Assembly: GCF_019457515.1 (NCBI RefSeq)
Contig: NZ_CP080421.1
Coordinates: 186,001 to 250,000, forward strand
DNA length: 64,000 nucleotides
DNA from: Shewanella mesophila
GTDB lineage: Bacteria; Pseudomonadota; Gammaproteobacteria; Enterobacterales; Shewanellaceae
Reading direction: 5' to 3'
In this document: positions 23,357 through 35,773 of the stretch, in pieces
Layout of the letters: each line of letters starts with the position of its first letter
How positions within the stretch are numbered: the first letter of the stretch is position 1
Position numbers and translations under genes: made by a program
The notes under the pieces: generated by a model
Database searches by the model: none
The model's input: only the letters and a program-made list of their open reading frames with translations
Told to the model about the DNA's origin: nothing

Positions 23357-24808
23357 GTGACTTTTCAAACATCAATATTATTACCTAGCCAAGAATCCTT
23401 GTTGCATCGTCTGCAGCATGTCGTGCTATATGGCCAACAGCTAACAGTGCTGACAGGTGATGATGGAGCTGGGAAAACCACAATTGTTACCGCCCTTGTC
23501 GACGAATTAGATGCTGTTAGTTCTGCATTGGTCACTTGCCCTCAACATGCTGAAAGTGCTGAGATTCGACGTAAAATATTAGTCCAATTATTATCAGAGC
23601 CTCTGTTTGATGATGAATTAACTCTTCCTGAAACGCTTCTTGAATTATCAGATTCCCTGCCTACAAGTTCTCATATCGTCATTGATGATGCCCATTATTT
23701 GCCTTTAGAGGTGTGGGCTGAATGTATTGTCTTGAGTCAAATGCTGTTGAAGGGGAAAAGCATCTCTTTGACCTTAACGGCTCCAAGTTATTTCTTATCT
23801 GAGCTGTTAACTCAATTACCTGAAAGTCAGCATCAGCTGATATTGCCGATGGCGATTGAGCCATTGCCCGATGTCGAGAGAGAGGCATTGTATTACTCGC
23901 TATTGCATCGAAGTGAACAAACACCTTTTACACCCAGAGAAATCGTTCGAGATCAGTTGCAACAACAGCAGGGCTTGCCTAGCGAAGTTGTTACCCTACT
24001 GTACTTGGCGCTGCATGGTGAACCTGAAAAGGTTAAATCGAATCCTTGGGTGTTGCCTTGTATTATTGCGGCAGTTGTCATTTTCACTGTAGCTATTGGG
24101 TATTTCTTTGTTGCTTCCGGTGAAGATTCATCCGGTTTTAGTCGAGAGCGGACTGTTTCATCGGTACGTGCTAGTCAGGAGAACTATGCCTATGGTGAAG
24201 CTTTGCTGTTTCCCTATTTTTCTCAGCGCCAACAATGGATAAATACCGAGCCATTAGCTGTTGAACTAACTGATAGAAAAAATGAAAGTGACAAGGATGT
24301 TGATGCTGCTCTAGAGTTAGATGATGTTGTCAGTAATTCTGATAGTCAACAGGCTAACTTTGATGATACCTCTAATCAAAGCGCTTCAATTGTTGAAGAT
24401 GAGCTTGAGACAAGTGAGACAGAGAGGGTTGAAGTTTTTGCTGTTTCACCTAGAGAATTACCCACAGAAGTTGCGAGTCAAATTGCGCTAGTCGAAGATA
24501 AGTCATCAACATCTGTTGTTCTGGATCATCCGAGTTCAGGTTATACGCTACAGCTTGCTAGTGTTAATAAGCCTGAGTCGTTAGATGAGATTATAAACAG
24601 ATTAGATTCAACCAAAGAGATGAAGGTCGCGAGATATAAGCAACGCTGGGTTATCTTATATGGGCAATATGAATCGCTAGAACAGGCTAGAAATGCAGCA
24701 AAGCGATTGCAACAAGAGATGGGACTTCAGTCACCTTGGTTACGAATGTGGGCAGATTTATCTCAATATCAGCTACAACAAGGGCTCCCTAGTCGTGAAA
24801 TTCAATAA
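23357..24808 (+). CDS. damX: DamX-like SPOR-domain cell division protein
   Basis: Bitopic inner-membrane protein expected to bind denuded septal peptidoglycan. The order is an AAA-type ATPase-like domain with Walker A GDDGAGKTT at about residue 35 and a DDAH Walker B-like segment, a membrane helix (about 235-255), an acidic periplasmic linker rich in Asp, Glu and Ser, and a C-terminal SPOR domain beginning SSGYTLQLAS. The start is uncertain: GTG at 23357 gives VTFQTSILLPSQE, while TTG at 23339, immediately after the aroB stop, is also in frame. Its place between aroB and dam is that of E. coli damX. Confidence 0.85.
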   Translation: MTFQTSILLPSQESLLHRLQHVVLYGQQLTVLTGDDGAGKTTIVTALVDELDAVSSALVTCPQHAESAEIRRKILVQLLSEPLFDDELTLPETLLELSDSLPTSSHIVIDDAHYLPLEVWAECIVLSQMLLKGKSISLTLTAPSYFLSELLTQLPESQHQLILPMAIEPLPDVEREALYYSLLHRSEQTPFTPREIVRDQLQQQQGLPSEVVTLLYLALHGEPEKVKSNPWVLPCIIAAVVIFTVAIGYFFVASGEDSSGFSRERTVSSVRASQENYAYGEALLFPYFSQRQQWINTEPLAVELTDRKNESDKDVDAALELDDVVSNSDSQQANFDDTSNQSASIVEDELETSETERVEVFAVSPRELPTEVASQIALVEDKSSTSVVLDHPSSGYTLQLASVNKPESLDEIINRLDSTKEMKVARYKQRWVILYGQYESLEQARNAAKRLQQEMGLQSPWLRMWADLSQYQLQQGLPSREIQ

Positions 24809-24860
24809 TAAACAGAGTACAATCGGCTACTTGTTTTCACTGCGCATTCAATCGATTTAG

Positions 24861-25700
24861 ATGATTAAAAAACAGAGAGCCTTTCTTAAATGGGCTGGCG
24901 GAAAATTTAAACTGGTTGATGCGCTTACGCAACACCTTCCACAAGGCGATAGATTAGTCGAACCTTTTGTCGGTGCTGGCTCGGTATTTCTCAATACTCG
25001 TTACAATCGTTATTTATTGTGTGATATCAACCAAGATCTGATCAATCTGTATCAGATAGTTCAAGAGACTCCAGAAAAATATATTTCTGCGGCTAAAGCC
25101 ATGTTTGTTGATGTTAAGAATGACAAAGAGGCTTATTACCAGGTTCGTCGAGAGTTCAATCAGACATCAGATCCTTTTTTACGTTCGGTGTACTTTCTGT
25201 ATATGAATCGCCACGGCTTTAACGGCTTATGTCGATACAATAAGAAAGGGGGGTTTAATGTGCCTTTTGGTTCATACAAGAAGCCCTATTTCCCACATGA
25301 TGAGATCATGGGCTTTGCCGATAAAGCTCAAAATGCGGAGTTTCGTTGCATTGGTTACGAGCAAGCTTTTGATTTAACCCAGCCGGGCGATGTGGTCTAC
25401 TGTGATCCGCCATATGCACCTCTATCGACAACTTCAAGTTTTACCACCTATGTCGGTTCAGGTTTTAGTTTAGATGATCAGGCATTGCTCGCTCGAAAGG
25501 CTCGTCATACCGCAATCGATCGTGGTATTCCCGTCCTGATCAGTAACCATGATATCGCCCTTACTCGAGAGCTTTATCACGGGGCTCGTTTTGATACTAT
25601 CCAAGTGCAACGCAACATCAGCCAAAATGGTAATGGCCGTAAGAAGGTTAATGAATTAATGGCGCTGTATGATGATAGGTATCACAGCGAGAATGATTAA
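24861..25700 (+). CDS. dam: DNA adenine methylase Dam
   Basis: Methylates adenine in GATC, supporting mismatch repair and replication timing. The 279-residue protein has the SAM-binding FLKWAGGK near the N-terminus, EPFVGAG (about 34-40) and catalytic DPPY at residues 182-185, in alpha-type order. Its stop overlaps the stop of the minus-strand DUF2970 gene by 4 nt. Confidence 0.95.
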   Translation: MIKKQRAFLKWAGGKFKLVDALTQHLPQGDRLVEPFVGAGSVFLNTRYNRYLLCDINQDLINLYQIVQETPEKYISAAKAMFVDVKNDKEAYYQVRREFNQTSDPFLRSVYFLYMNRHGFNGLCRYNKKGGFNVPFGSYKKPYFPHDEIMGFADKAQNAEFRCIGYEQAFDLTQPGDVVYCDPPYAPLSTTSSFTTYVGSGFSLDDQALLARKARHTAIDRGIPVLISNHDIALTRELYHGARFDTIQVQRNISQNGNGRKKVNELMALYDDRYHSEND

Positions 25701-25918
25701 GCTAAAACCAGTTTTACAATAAATATTAATGAAATAACCAATATAATCGCCATAACAATTCCCATGATAATGAAAGGGAGAGGGGATTGTGATTGAAAAT
25801 CTCTTTGGCGGTTGCGCTCAGTTTGCACGCCAAAAAATGCCGCTATTGTAGTCAATAGCAACTGAATTAGGGATTGGCGTTTAGTAGCTATTTTGCTAAC
25901 TCGTTGGATTGACATCAT
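25697..25918 (-). CDS. DUF2970 family small membrane protein
   Basis: A 73-residue protein with the DUF2970 pattern: an amphipathic N-terminus, AAFFGVQTERNRQRDF, then a single C-terminal membrane helix (about 48-70). The function of the family is unknown. Two adjacent ATG codons could serve as start. The first lies 23 nt inside the end of the upstream small exported-protein gene on the same strand, so the two are probably co-transcribed. It is convergent with dam. Confidence 0.75.
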   Translation of the reverse strand: MMSIQRVSKIATKRQSLIQLLLTTIAAFFGVQTERNRQRDFQSQSPLPFIIMGIVMAIILVISLIFIVKLVLA

Positions 25919-26228
25919 CGAGCGGTCTCTCGTGATGACCGTGAAGTAGCTCTAATAAATCGAGAAAATGGAACTGATTAGAGCGGCTTTTACCCGTAAG
26001 CCAGTTACCCCAGCTAATATTGTCAGCTTGCTGAGCGCAGCGGTTGTTTGGGTGGTTGGCGGGTAATGTAGGATTGTAATTTGTATTGCCATCGCATACG
26101 CAGGCTACAGATGCGGTATTATCTGACAGACTTTTTACGCTAAGCGCCGTCATCCCGACTGCGGTAGCCGCAATCGCCAGCATCATCGCTGATTTCATGC
26201 TAGCTGAAAGCTTTACTCTGTTTTTCAT
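25896..26228 (-). CDS. Small exported or membrane-anchored protein of unknown function
   Basis: I do not recognise the family. The 110-residue product from the ATG at 26228, with AGGA 7 nt upstream, starts with a basic then hydrophobic segment (about residues 11-32) that looks like a signal peptide or anchor. Three Cys follow in ACVCDG and NNRC, and the C-terminal half is rich in Leu, His and acidic residues. The frame is open 13 codons further upstream, but that has no ribosome-binding site. Its end overlaps the DUF2970 start, suggesting a two-gene unit placed between dam and rpe. Confidence 0.6.
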   Translation of the reverse strand: MKNRVKLSASMKSAMMLAIAATAVGMTALSVKSLSDNTASVACVCDGNTNYNPTLPANHPNNRCAQQADNISWGNWLTGKSRSNQFHFLDLLELLHGHHERPLDDVNPTS

Positions 26229-26442
26229 ATCTACGTCCTGTTGAATACGCAAACCCCACAATTGCAAACATTATAACAAAGACGTCTATATTTTGAACAT
26301 ATTTTTCGCTGCTCAATTTTATAGTCTGTGAAATTTGCTCATTTCTGAGATTGCGCGCGGGTTAATATTCGATAAGTCCTAGAGTGGCAACAAGCCTATA
26401 AGGTAGAATAGCGTATTTCTTATCCATACTAGCGAGTTTGCC

Positions 26443-27123
26443 ATGCGCCCATTTTTAATTGCTCCTTCAATTTTATCCGCTGATTTTGCCCGTTTAGGGG
26501 AAGATGTCGATGCCGTTCTCAGTGCCGGCGCGGATGTTGTTCATTTTGATGTTATGGACAATCATTATGTTCCAAACTTAACCATTGGCCCTATGGTGTG
26601 TAAGGCTCTGCGAGATTACGGTATAACTGCCGATATTGATGTGCATCTCATGGTTAAGCCTGTCGATCGTATTATTCCCGATTTCGCCGATGCTGGAGCC
26701 TCGATTATAACTTTTCATCCAGAAGCGTCTGAGCATGTCGATAGAACCTTGCAGTTGATAAAAGAGGCTGGTTGTAAGGCGGGTTTAGTATTTAATCCAG
26801 GTACTCCATTGCATTACTTAGATTATGTGATGGATAAGCTCGATGTGATCTTGTTGATGTCGGTTAACCCTGGATTTGGTGGTCAGTCATTTATCCCTTC
26901 TACGTTAGATAAGCTTCGCCAAGTGCGTGAGCGTATCGACGCAAGTGGCTTCGATATCCGCTTAGAAGTTGATGGTGGTGTAAAGGTTGATAATATTGCC
27001 GCAATAGCCGCCGCAGGTGCCGATATGTTTGTCGCGGGTTCAGCTATTTTCAATAAACCCGATTACAAAGCCGTTATTGACGAGATGCGTCAAGAGCTAG
27101 CTAAGGTAGATGCAAACTCATGA
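26443..27123 (+). CDS. rpe: Ribulose-phosphate 3-epimerase
   Basis: Interconverts ribulose 5-phosphate and xylulose 5-phosphate in the pentose phosphate pathway. The 226-residue TIM barrel has [13 protein letters not shown], the metal-binding [12 protein letters not shown] and DVHLMV, then [14 protein letters not shown] and EVDGG. It overlaps gph by 4 nt (ATGA). Confidence 0.96.
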   Translation: MRPFLIAPSILSADFARLGEDVDAVLSAGADVVHFDVMDNHYVPNLTIGPMVCKALRDYGITADIDVHLMVKPVDRIIPDFADAGASIITFHPEASEHVDRTLQLIKEAGCKAGLVFNPGTPLHYLDYVMDKLDVILLMSVNPGFGGQSFIPSTLDKLRQVRERIDASGFDIRLEVDGGVKVDNIAAIAAAGADMFVAGSAIFNKPDYKAVIDEMRQELAKVDANS

Positions 27124-27818
27124 TTAATGCGAAACAGTTAAAGGCAATCGCTTTTGATCTGGACGGCACCTTAATTGACAGTGTACCAGATCTGCATGCC
27201 GCAACTAACGCCACGCTCGAAGAGTTGGGACTTCCCATTTGCCAAGAAGAACAAGTGCGGTCATGGGTGGGCAATGGCGCCGAAAAGTTAATGGAGCGTG
27301 CACTGACTTTTGCCAAAGCAACAGAAATTGAGAATGCCGAGCTACAAATGGCTATGCCACTGTTTATGCGCCACTACGAGCAGCATCTTCAGTGTCACAG
27401 TAAGCTATATGATGGTGTCAAAGCTGCGCTTGAACAGTTAGTTCAAGCGGGGCATCAACTGGCGATTGTTACCAATAAGCCTTATCGTTTTACCGTGCCC
27501 TTGCTTGAGGCATTCGGTATTGATCACCTATTTAGCCTAGTTCTTGGCGGTGACTCACTCGAAAAAATGAAGCCCGATCCGCTGCCGTTAACTCATCTGT
27601 TAGCCGAGTGGCAGCTTTTGCCGTCGCAACTTTTGATGGTGGGTGACTCTAAAAACGATATATTTGCCGCTAAAGCGGCGGGTATTGCCTCAATCGGCTT
27701 GACCTACGGGTACAACTACGGTGAAGATATTGGGCTCAGCGGTCCAACGGCCGTCTGTGACACCTTTAGCGAAGTATTGGCGCAAATAACAGATCGTCAA
27801 AATGTATTGGAGCAATAA
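27120..27818 (+). CDS. gph: Phosphoglycolate phosphatase
   Basis: HAD-family phosphatase that removes 2-phosphoglycolate. The 232-residue protein has motif [11 protein letters not shown] near residue 12, motif II TNK, motif III K in MKPDPLPL and motif IV GDSKND. It is coupled to rpe by the ATGA overlap and followed 5 nt later by trpS, as in other gammaproteobacteria. Confidence 0.93.
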   Translation: MINAKQLKAIAFDLDGTLIDSVPDLHAATNATLEELGLPICQEEQVRSWVGNGAEKLMERALTFAKATEIENAELQMAMPLFMRHYEQHLQCHSKLYDGVKAALEQLVQAGHQLAIVTNKPYRFTVPLLEAFGIDHLFSLVLGGDSLEKMKPDPLPLTHLLAEWQLLPSQLLMVGDSKNDIFAAKAAGIASIGLTYGYNYGEDIGLSGPTAVCDTFSEVLAQITDRQNVLEQ

Positions 27819-27823
27819 AACGT

Positions 27824-28822
27824 ATGACTAAACCTATCGTTCTTAGCGGTGCCCAGCCGTCAGGTGAATTAACCATTGGTAACTATATGGGCGCGTTACG
27901 TCAGTGGGTTGCTATGCAAGATAGTCATGATTGCCTGTACTGCGTTGTTGATCTGCATGCGATCACTGTTCGCCAAGATCCTGCAAAATTGCGTGACGCT
28001 TGTCTAGACACGCTCGCGCTGTATTTGGCGTGTGGTGTCGATCCGAAAAAGAGCACAGTATTTATTCAGTCTCAGGTACCGCAGCATACTCAGCTTGGGT
28101 GGGCGCTTAACTGTTACACCCAAATGGGTGAGTTAAACCGTATGACCCAGTTTAAGGATAAGTCGCAAAAGCATGCCAATAATATCAATGTTGGCCTATT
28201 CGGCTACCCTGTATTGATGGCTGCCGATATTTTGCTTTATCAGGCTAATGAGATCCCCGTGGGGCAAGATCAGAAGCAACATCTTGAGCTGACTCGTGAT
28301 ATCGCGACTCGTTTCAACAACGCCTATGGCGACACATTTACGATTCCAGAGCCATTTATCCCGGAGCACGGTGCCAAGGTGATGTCGCTGCAAGATCCGC
28401 TCAAGAAGATGTCTAAGTCAGATGACAACCGTAACAATGTCATCGGTCTGCTTGAAGATCCTAAAGCAGTATTGAAAAAGCTGAAGAAAGCGATGACCGA
28501 TAGCGACGAGCCACCAGTGGTACGTTTTGACGTTGAAAATAAGCCTGGTGTTTCAAATCTACTCAGCTTGATGTCTGGTGTGACAGGTCAAAGTATTGCT
28601 AGCATCGAAAAAGATTTTGAAGGCAAGATGTACGGTCATCTAAAAGTTGCTGCTGGCGAAGCCGTAGTTGGCATGCTTGAGCCTTTACAAGCACGCTTCA
28701 AAGAGTTTAGAGCCGATCAAACATTCCTCAATCAAGTGATGCATGAAGGTGCCGAAAAAGCGCAAGTACGTGCAGAAGTGACCCTGAAGAAGGTTTATGA
28801 AAAGATTGGCTTGTTAGTTTAA
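27824..28822 (+). CDS. trpS: Tryptophanyl-tRNA synthetase
   Basis: Class I synthetase charging tRNA-Trp. The 332-residue protein has [14 protein letters not shown] (the HIGH-like motif) near the start and KKMSKSDDN (KMSKS) near residue 195, at typical family length. It ends the aroK-to-trpS run and is followed by a clear terminator. Confidence 0.96.
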   Translation: MTKPIVLSGAQPSGELTIGNYMGALRQWVAMQDSHDCLYCVVDLHAITVRQDPAKLRDACLDTLALYLACGVDPKKSTVFIQSQVPQHTQLGWALNCYTQMGELNRMTQFKDKSQKHANNINVGLFGYPVLMAADILLYQANEIPVGQDQKQHLELTRDIATRFNNAYGDTFTIPEPFIPEHGAKVMSLQDPLKKMSKSDDNRNNVIGLLEDPKAVLKKLKKAMTDSDEPPVVRFDVENKPGVSNLLSLMSGVTGQSIASIEKDFEGKMYGHLKVAAGEAVVGMLEPLQARFKEFRADQTFLNQVMHEGAEKAQVRAEVTLKKVYEKIGLLV

Positions 28823-28842
28823 GCCATTATCTTTGATGCTAA

Positions 28843-28868
28843 AGAAGCCAGCCTTGCTGGCTTTTTTT
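28843..28868 (+). terminator. Rho-independent terminator after trpS
   Basis: The stem AAGCCAGC/GCTGGCTT with a 3-nt loop (28845-28863) runs into a T tract. It marks the end of the aroK-to-trpS transcript. Confidence 0.9.
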
Positions 28869-28970
28869 ATGGAACTTGGGCTAGCGCGTAACTCAAACCG
28901 TCCTCTGCTGTATTGACAGCTTGGCAGTCACTTTTGTGAATCGTCTTTTATGTGCTTGCGCGGCTTAGCG

Positions 28971-29846
28971 CTATTTCTGTAGTGTTAACCAGTTAATAAA
29001 ACTCGCAATGGCTGGCTCTTTGAGCCGTCGTTGCTTGCATAAAAAATTAAACTCGAACCCTGTATCGATACCAGCAAAGGGTAGGGCGATTAAACGGTGC
29101 TTAGCAATATCATCGACCACCATAAAGTCCGATGCTAAAGCGATACCTTGGCCGACAATAGCCGCTTCTATTGCTAACAACACATGGCTAAAGAGATGCT
29201 GTTTAGTATGATGAGGGATCGCCATGTCGTTGTCTTCGAACCAACGCTGCCAATCGAGTCCTAATGGACCTTCGTCGACGGTCAGCAGTTGCTGCTCAAC
29301 CAACCAGTTTATATCCAGAGTCTGCCCCTGATTGATGAAATCTGGACTACAAACTGGGATTAACCTTTCTTTATGCAGTAATTGTTGCCAGTATCCTTTT
29401 TGATTTTTTTGCCCAGTAATAAACATGTCGGCTTCACTATGGGACAACACAGGATCGTCGCTGATCATATCGAGTCTAATTTGAATATCAGGTTGATGGC
29501 GTCTAAATTCACTTAATCTAGGTATCAACCATTTCACTGCGAACGAGCTGTAAACGGCTAGGCGAAGTGCCTGCTGTTTTTCGCCTGTGATCTGCTGATT
29601 TAGCACACTCAACTCATTGAAGATCCGAGCCGCCTCTTGGTACAAGAGTTCGCCTTTATCGGTCAGTTTCAATACTCGACCTTCACGGCGAAACAGTGAC
29701 TGTGCGAAGTGATCTTCAAGTAGGCGGATCTGATGGGATACCGCACTTTGGGTAATGCATAGCTCGTCGGCAGCACGGGAGAAGTGCTGTTGACGCGCAG
29801 CGGCCTCAAATACTTGCAGGGCTCGTAATGGCGGAATTTTTCTCAT
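28971..29846 (-). CDS. LysR-family transcriptional regulator, GcvA-like
   Basis: The 291-residue protein begins with PPLRALQVFEAAARQQHFSRAADELCITQSAVSHQI, a typical LysR winged helix-turn-helix of the GcvA branch (quoted in part: helix at about residues 20-40). A substrate-binding domain from about residue 90 follows. The ligand is not predictable. It is divergent from an EamA-type transporter, the usual position of a LysR target, with two dyad T-N11-A boxes in between. Confidence 0.85.
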   Translation of the reverse strand: MRKIPPLRALQVFEAAARQQHFSRAADELCITQSAVSHQIRLLEDHFAQSLFRREGRVLKLTDKGELLYQEAARIFNELSVLNQQITGEKQQALRLAVYSSFAVKWLIPRLSEFRRHQPDIQIRLDMISDDPVLSHSEADMFITGQKNQKGYWQQLLHKERLIPVCSPDFINQGQTLDINWLVEQQLLTVDEGPLGLDWQRWFEDNDMAIPHHTKQHLFSHVLLAIEAAIVGQGIALASDFMVVDDIAKHRLIALPFAGIDTGFEFNFLCKQRRLKEPAIASFINWLTLQK

Positions 29847-29879
29847 AGTCAGATTTAAACTCGATATAACAGTTAAGGT

Positions 29880-29917
29880 ATGAATTTAATTCATCTATGA
29901 TAAGAAATCATCATTTC
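29880..29917. promoter_or_regulatory. Paired dyad T-N11-A boxes between a LysR gene and its divergent neighbour
   Basis: ATGAATTTAATTCAT (29880-29894) is a perfect 7-1-7 inverted repeat containing TGAATTTAATTCA, an exact T-N11-A site. A second, TGATAAGAAATCA (29898-29910), has the same form with TGAT/ATCA ends, and its centre is 17 bp away. An overlapping inverted repeat GAAAT-CATC-ATTTC follows at 29904-29917. These are the expected recognition and activation sites of a LysR-type regulator. Confidence 0.65.
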
Positions 29918-29972
29918 AGCTTTAGTTTTATGCTCTCTATCATGCAGCCATGTAGTTATTGCGAGAGAGTAG

Positions 29973-30848
29973 ATGATGCAGCGCAATATTTTGATTGGCT
30001 TAGGCTTGTTGCTGTTTGGTAACGTGTTTAGTGCGCTCTATGATGTGTCGATTAAATGGTTGCCAGAAGATAGTAGTGCAACCATGTTTCTGTTGCTTCG
30101 CCAATCGACAGCGATTTTAATGATGTTGCCATTATGGTGTTATGCGGGCTGTCCAAGAACCGATCATCTCAAGCTGCACTTTCTCAGATCCAATAGTGGA
30201 TCTATTGGTGGTTTGTTACTGATCATTGGCTTGTTATCCTTGCCACTTGCTACCGTAAGCTCGCTGTTTTATTCGGCTCCCTTGATGATTATCGTTATGG
30301 GGGTGCTGTTTCTAAAAGAGCGTCTAACTCGGATACAGGTGATAGCGACGATATTGGGATTTATCGGTATTGTGATCATCTTGCGTCCAAGCGAGATTAA
30401 TATCGCAGGGCTAGCAGTGTTACTTGCCGCAATGATTTTTGCCGCCAATCAGCTTGCGCTGCGCAAATTACCCGACAGCGAAGCGGCCAGCACCACAGTG
30501 ATGTTGTATAACTTACTCAGTTTACCCTTGGTAATAATCATTGCCGCAGTGCAAGGATTTACTGGTTTTAGTTGGTATGTATTAGGTGTCGCCTTGCTCA
30601 GTAACAGTTTCTTACTGGCCTATCAGCTTTTTTGTGTATTAGCTTATCGCAAGGCGCAAGCGGGAGAGATCGCCGTTGCCGAGTACAGTGGACTGCTATT
30701 TTGCGTCTTCTTTGGTTGGCTTTGGTTTGACGAATGGCTTGATGGTTTAAGCTGGTTTGGAGCAGGATTAATCGTGTTACCGTCGTTACTATTACCTAAA
30801 ATGAGATTGGCGTTAGCAAAACGTCGGCTGGCCATACAGCAGTTATAA
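29973..30848 (+). CDS. EamA-family (DMT superfamily) transporter
   Basis: A 291-residue inner-membrane protein with about ten hydrophobic helices in two EamA repeats, ending in a basic cytoplasmic tail. The substrate cannot be read from the sequence; relatives export amino acids or metabolites. Two adjacent ATG codons are possible starts behind GAGAG. The divergent LysR gene probably regulates it. Confidence 0.8.
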   Translation: MMQRNILIGLGLLLFGNVFSALYDVSIKWLPEDSSATMFLLLRQSTAILMMLPLWCYAGCPRTDHLKLHFLRSNSGSIGGLLLIIGLLSLPLATVSSLFYSAPLMIIVMGVLFLKERLTRIQVIATILGFIGIVIILRPSEINIAGLAVLLAAMIFAANQLALRKLPDSEAASTTVMLYNLLSLPLVIIIAAVQGFTGFSWYVLGVALLSNSFLLAYQLFCVLAYRKAQAGEIAVAEYSGLLFCVFFGWLWFDEWLDGLSWFGAGLIVLPSLLLPKMRLALAKRRLAIQQL

Positions 30849-30868
30849 CAGAAATAAGCCAAGCACCA

Positions 30869-32437
<1,569 letters not shown>

Positions 32438-32441
<4 letters not shown>

Positions 32442-34288
32442 ATTGGTCGCAGGTTTCCACGTTGATAGCGCCCCCAGCTTAGCTGACGGTTAATAGTACC
32501 ATTGGGCGAGGCTGAAAGCAGTCCGCTACGTCCCGAATATTGATAGCCTGGAAGCGCGCGCATCTGGGCAAGCTTACTCACAAGCTCAAGTGCATCATAG
32601 CCCATGATATAGAGACGTTTTTGACTATTGCTCCAAGTGGGCCAAAGCTGCTCTACTTCCGCGGTTTCGCTATTGGGCTGCAGTAACCAAGGGATATCAC
32701 TAATGGTTAAATTATTGAGCTCTTGGGCAGAGGCACGAGAGTTACTTTCTATACGGCTGCGACTGGTGGTGTACAGCGGCACGGGTTCGGCAAATACACT
32801 GAAATTAACATCGATAAATGGCTTAAGCAGTGGTAAATCTTGGTTGTTGGCTATCATGTAAATCGCGTCGATATCACGGCGAGATCTAAAATCGGCTTCA
32901 ACTTTGCTGCCTAATAGTGCTTTGATGCGCGCAATTCGCTCTTTACTGTCGATAACGCCCAGAGACTTCTGCACAGTCACTTTCATTTCGTCACCACTGT
33001 TATAAAAATGTACTTCAGCGGCTTGTTGAGTGAGTGACTGCCACTTTTGATTAAACGATTCGGCCATCCGCTGACCAATACTATCGTTACTGGCTAGCAA
33101 CAGCGGTGCCGTTATTCCGTCATCAAATAGTTTTTGTGCGGCATCGATGGCTTCATCTATCGGAGAGAGCGCAAAGAAAAACTGATCTTGGTCTGCCGTT
33201 ATGTTGTCGACATTATTAAGGAACAGCTGCGGGATGATCGGCTTTTTATCGTCGGATGTCGCCGAAGAACTGCTTTGCTGTGCTTGTAGCAGCGTTTCCA
33301 CTTCAGACTGCAGTAGTGGACCAATAATAAATTCCGCTCCAGCGTCAACGGCTTGTTGATAGGCTATGTCTGCACCAATGGCTGAATCGTAAAAGTTAAC
33401 TGATACTGAATCGTCAGGGTTAGCGAAATAACTCGAGATAATCCCCTGTTTTACCGTGTTGGCGATAGCGGCTCTTGGGCCCGTTAGTGGCAGTAGTACC
33501 GCTATGTTCTTTGGTTTATAGGGCTTAGCATTAATCGCTCTTTCGAGATCGGTCGGCAATTTTATCGCGCCAGGGTGACGAGGATTATCATGCTGCCAAT
33601 TTCCTAAATGTTGCACTAGGATTTGAGGGTCTATGGCATAATGCTTCGCGATATACGCCAGCTGCAACCAGCCTTGAAAAATGGGGTTGCTCGTATCTTG
33701 GCTAAATGAGAGTAAAGTTTGTTCGTGCAGTGGTTGTAATATCCGCCAGATCTGATCGCTCACTTCGTTTGCTTCGCTCGCCGGAAGATGCTTACTGAGT
33801 AGACTGAGCTGCCTTGCTTGTTCAATCGGTTGCTTTGTTAGCTGGTATAAGCGCGCTTTTAATTTGTAATACGAGACCATTTGCCAATCGGCTAAGCGCC
33901 ATTGGCTGGGATAATTAAGTTGAGCCAAGGCATCATCGAAGGTTGATGTTAATTCTAAAACCCGAGCCGTTAAGTATTTGTGCTCTGCAACGAGTTCTGG
34001 TTTTTGAGTTAAGGAGCCTTTAATGGAGGCTAACGCATTAGTCGCATTAGCTGTATCGCCTTGATTTATAAATGCATGGGCGGCAAGAAGCATCAATCTG
34101 TCGCGCTGCTCGCTCGATGTTGCTTGTGCGGCGTCGGCTAGATATTGTGAGCCACTTAGGGTCGCAGTCACCAAAGAAACCTGGCTTTGTCTCTCTTTTA
34201 CGGGCGCCATTTGGGTGGCACAACCGAATAAAACAGTTGATAAAATCGCGATTGAGATAAATTTAGTTGTATTCAGGCTTTTTAACAC
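32438..34288 (-). CDS. lpoA: Penicillin-binding protein activator LpoA
   Basis: Outer-membrane lipoprotein that activates PBP1A, whose gene is also in this window. The 616-residue protein has lipobox LFGC, a helical TPR-like N-terminal domain (about 40-240) and a C-terminal periplasmic-binding-protein-like domain starting near [16 protein letters not shown]. It heads the lpoA-yraN-diaA-dolP operon and is divergent from rsmI. Confidence 0.92.
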
Positions 34289-34376
34289 AGGACTTCACTC
34301 TGGTAAGATGCTGGCTGTAGTTTAACCTTCTCTTCCGCTTGACGAAAGTCTTGTGACAATCATTACAGAGGTAGAT

Positions 34377-35219
34377 ATGGACCTGTCGGTCGCTCTTTAC
34401 ATTGTTCCAACTCCAATCGGTAACCTTGGAGACATCAGCAGCCGCGCTATTGAGGTGTTGAATCAGGTATCACTTATTGCCTGTGAAGACACTCGCCATA
34501 GTGGCAAACTTCTTAGCCATTTTGGTATCGAAACCCGTAAAACTGCGCTGCATGATCACAATGAAAGAGATCGCGCCCAGTGGATCATTCAAAAGCTATC
34601 TAACGGGGAGGCGGTAGCATTGATTTCCGATGCGGGGACACCGTTAATATCTGATCCTGGTTATCACTTAGTTTCTCAAGTGCGTGAGGCGGGTTATAAC
34701 GTGATCCCGCTGCCGGGTCCTTGTGCGGCCATTACCGCCCTGAGTGCATCGGGTTTGCCGTCAGATCGTTTTTCGTTTGAAGGTTTTTTACCTGCTAAAG
34801 AGAAAGGGCGCTTAGATAAATTAACCGAACTAGCTGAAGATCCTCGCACATTGATCTTCTATGAGTCTCCACACCGGATAGTACATAGCCTTGAATCTAT
34901 GGTTACCGCATTAGGTGCTGATCGTCATGTTGTTATGGCGAGAGAGGTGACCAAGACGTTCGAAACCTTCCTGTCAGGCCCTGTTGCTGAAATATTAGAA
35001 ACCGTCAAACAAGATCCTAATCAGCAAAAAGGGGAAATCGTCCTCATGTGTCACGGACACAGAATCGATGAAGATCAAGGAATACCGACAGTCGCGGTAA
35101 ATACCCTAAAGCTGCTCAGTGAAGAGTTACCACTGAAAAAAGCGGCCGCCATCGCCGCTCAAATACATGGTTTGAAAAAAAACGCTTTATATAAGTTTGG
35201 CTTAGAGCTTGGTCTGTAG
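34377..35219 (+). CDS. rsmI: 16S rRNA 2'-O-ribose C1402 methyltransferase RsmI
   Basis: Modifies the decoding centre of the small ribosomal subunit. The 280-residue SAM-dependent tetrapyrrole-methylase-fold protein has [37 protein letters not shown] and LPGPCA. The ATG at 34377 is chosen because of AGAGG just upstream and the family N-terminus; GTG at 34353 is in frame but less likely. It is divergent from lpoA, as in E. coli. Confidence 0.93.
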   Translation: MDLSVALYIVPTPIGNLGDISSRAIEVLNQVSLIACEDTRHSGKLLSHFGIETRKTALHDHNERDRAQWIIQKLSNGEAVALISDAGTPLISDPGYHLVSQVREAGYNVIPLPGPCAAITALSASGLPSDRFSFEGFLPAKEKGRLDKLTELAEDPRTLIFYESPHRIVHSLESMVTALGADRHVVMAREVTKTFETFLSGPVAEILETVKQDPNQQKGEIVLMCHGHRIDEDQGIPTVAVNTLKLLSEELPLKKAAAIAAQIHGLKKNALYKFGLELGL

Positions 35220-35292
35220 CCCTATTTTGCTGAGATAGCCATCATGACCACAGCGCTGCCAATATTAGGTGGTACGCTTGGCCTCATTAGGC

Positions 35293-35298
35293 TATAAT
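35293..35298 (+). promoter_or_regulatory. rnpB promoter -10 element
   Basis: A perfect TATAAT lies 7 nt before the inferred RNA start and is followed by the GC-rich stretch CCGCGCC, the kind of discriminator found at stringently controlled stable-RNA promoters. I see no convincing -35 hexamer at the standard distance. Confidence 0.6.
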
Positions 35299-35305
35299 CC
35301 GCGCC

Positions 35306-35651
<346 letters not shown>

Positions 35652-35656
35652 CAATG

Positions 35657-35694
35657 AAAGCCCGCTTGTTTATGACAAGCGGGCTTTTTGTTTT
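35657..35694 (+). terminator. Rho-independent terminator after rnpB
   Basis: The 13-bp stem AAAGCCCGCTTGT/ACAAGCGGGCTTT around TTATG is followed by further T residues. Confidence 0.9.
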
Positions 35695-35773
35695 TCCTGT
35701 TTTATTCCCTTAGACAAATATGCAGCTTACAAGTAATCTCGTGAGCTAGTTCACGCTTTATTGAGGTTGTCTT

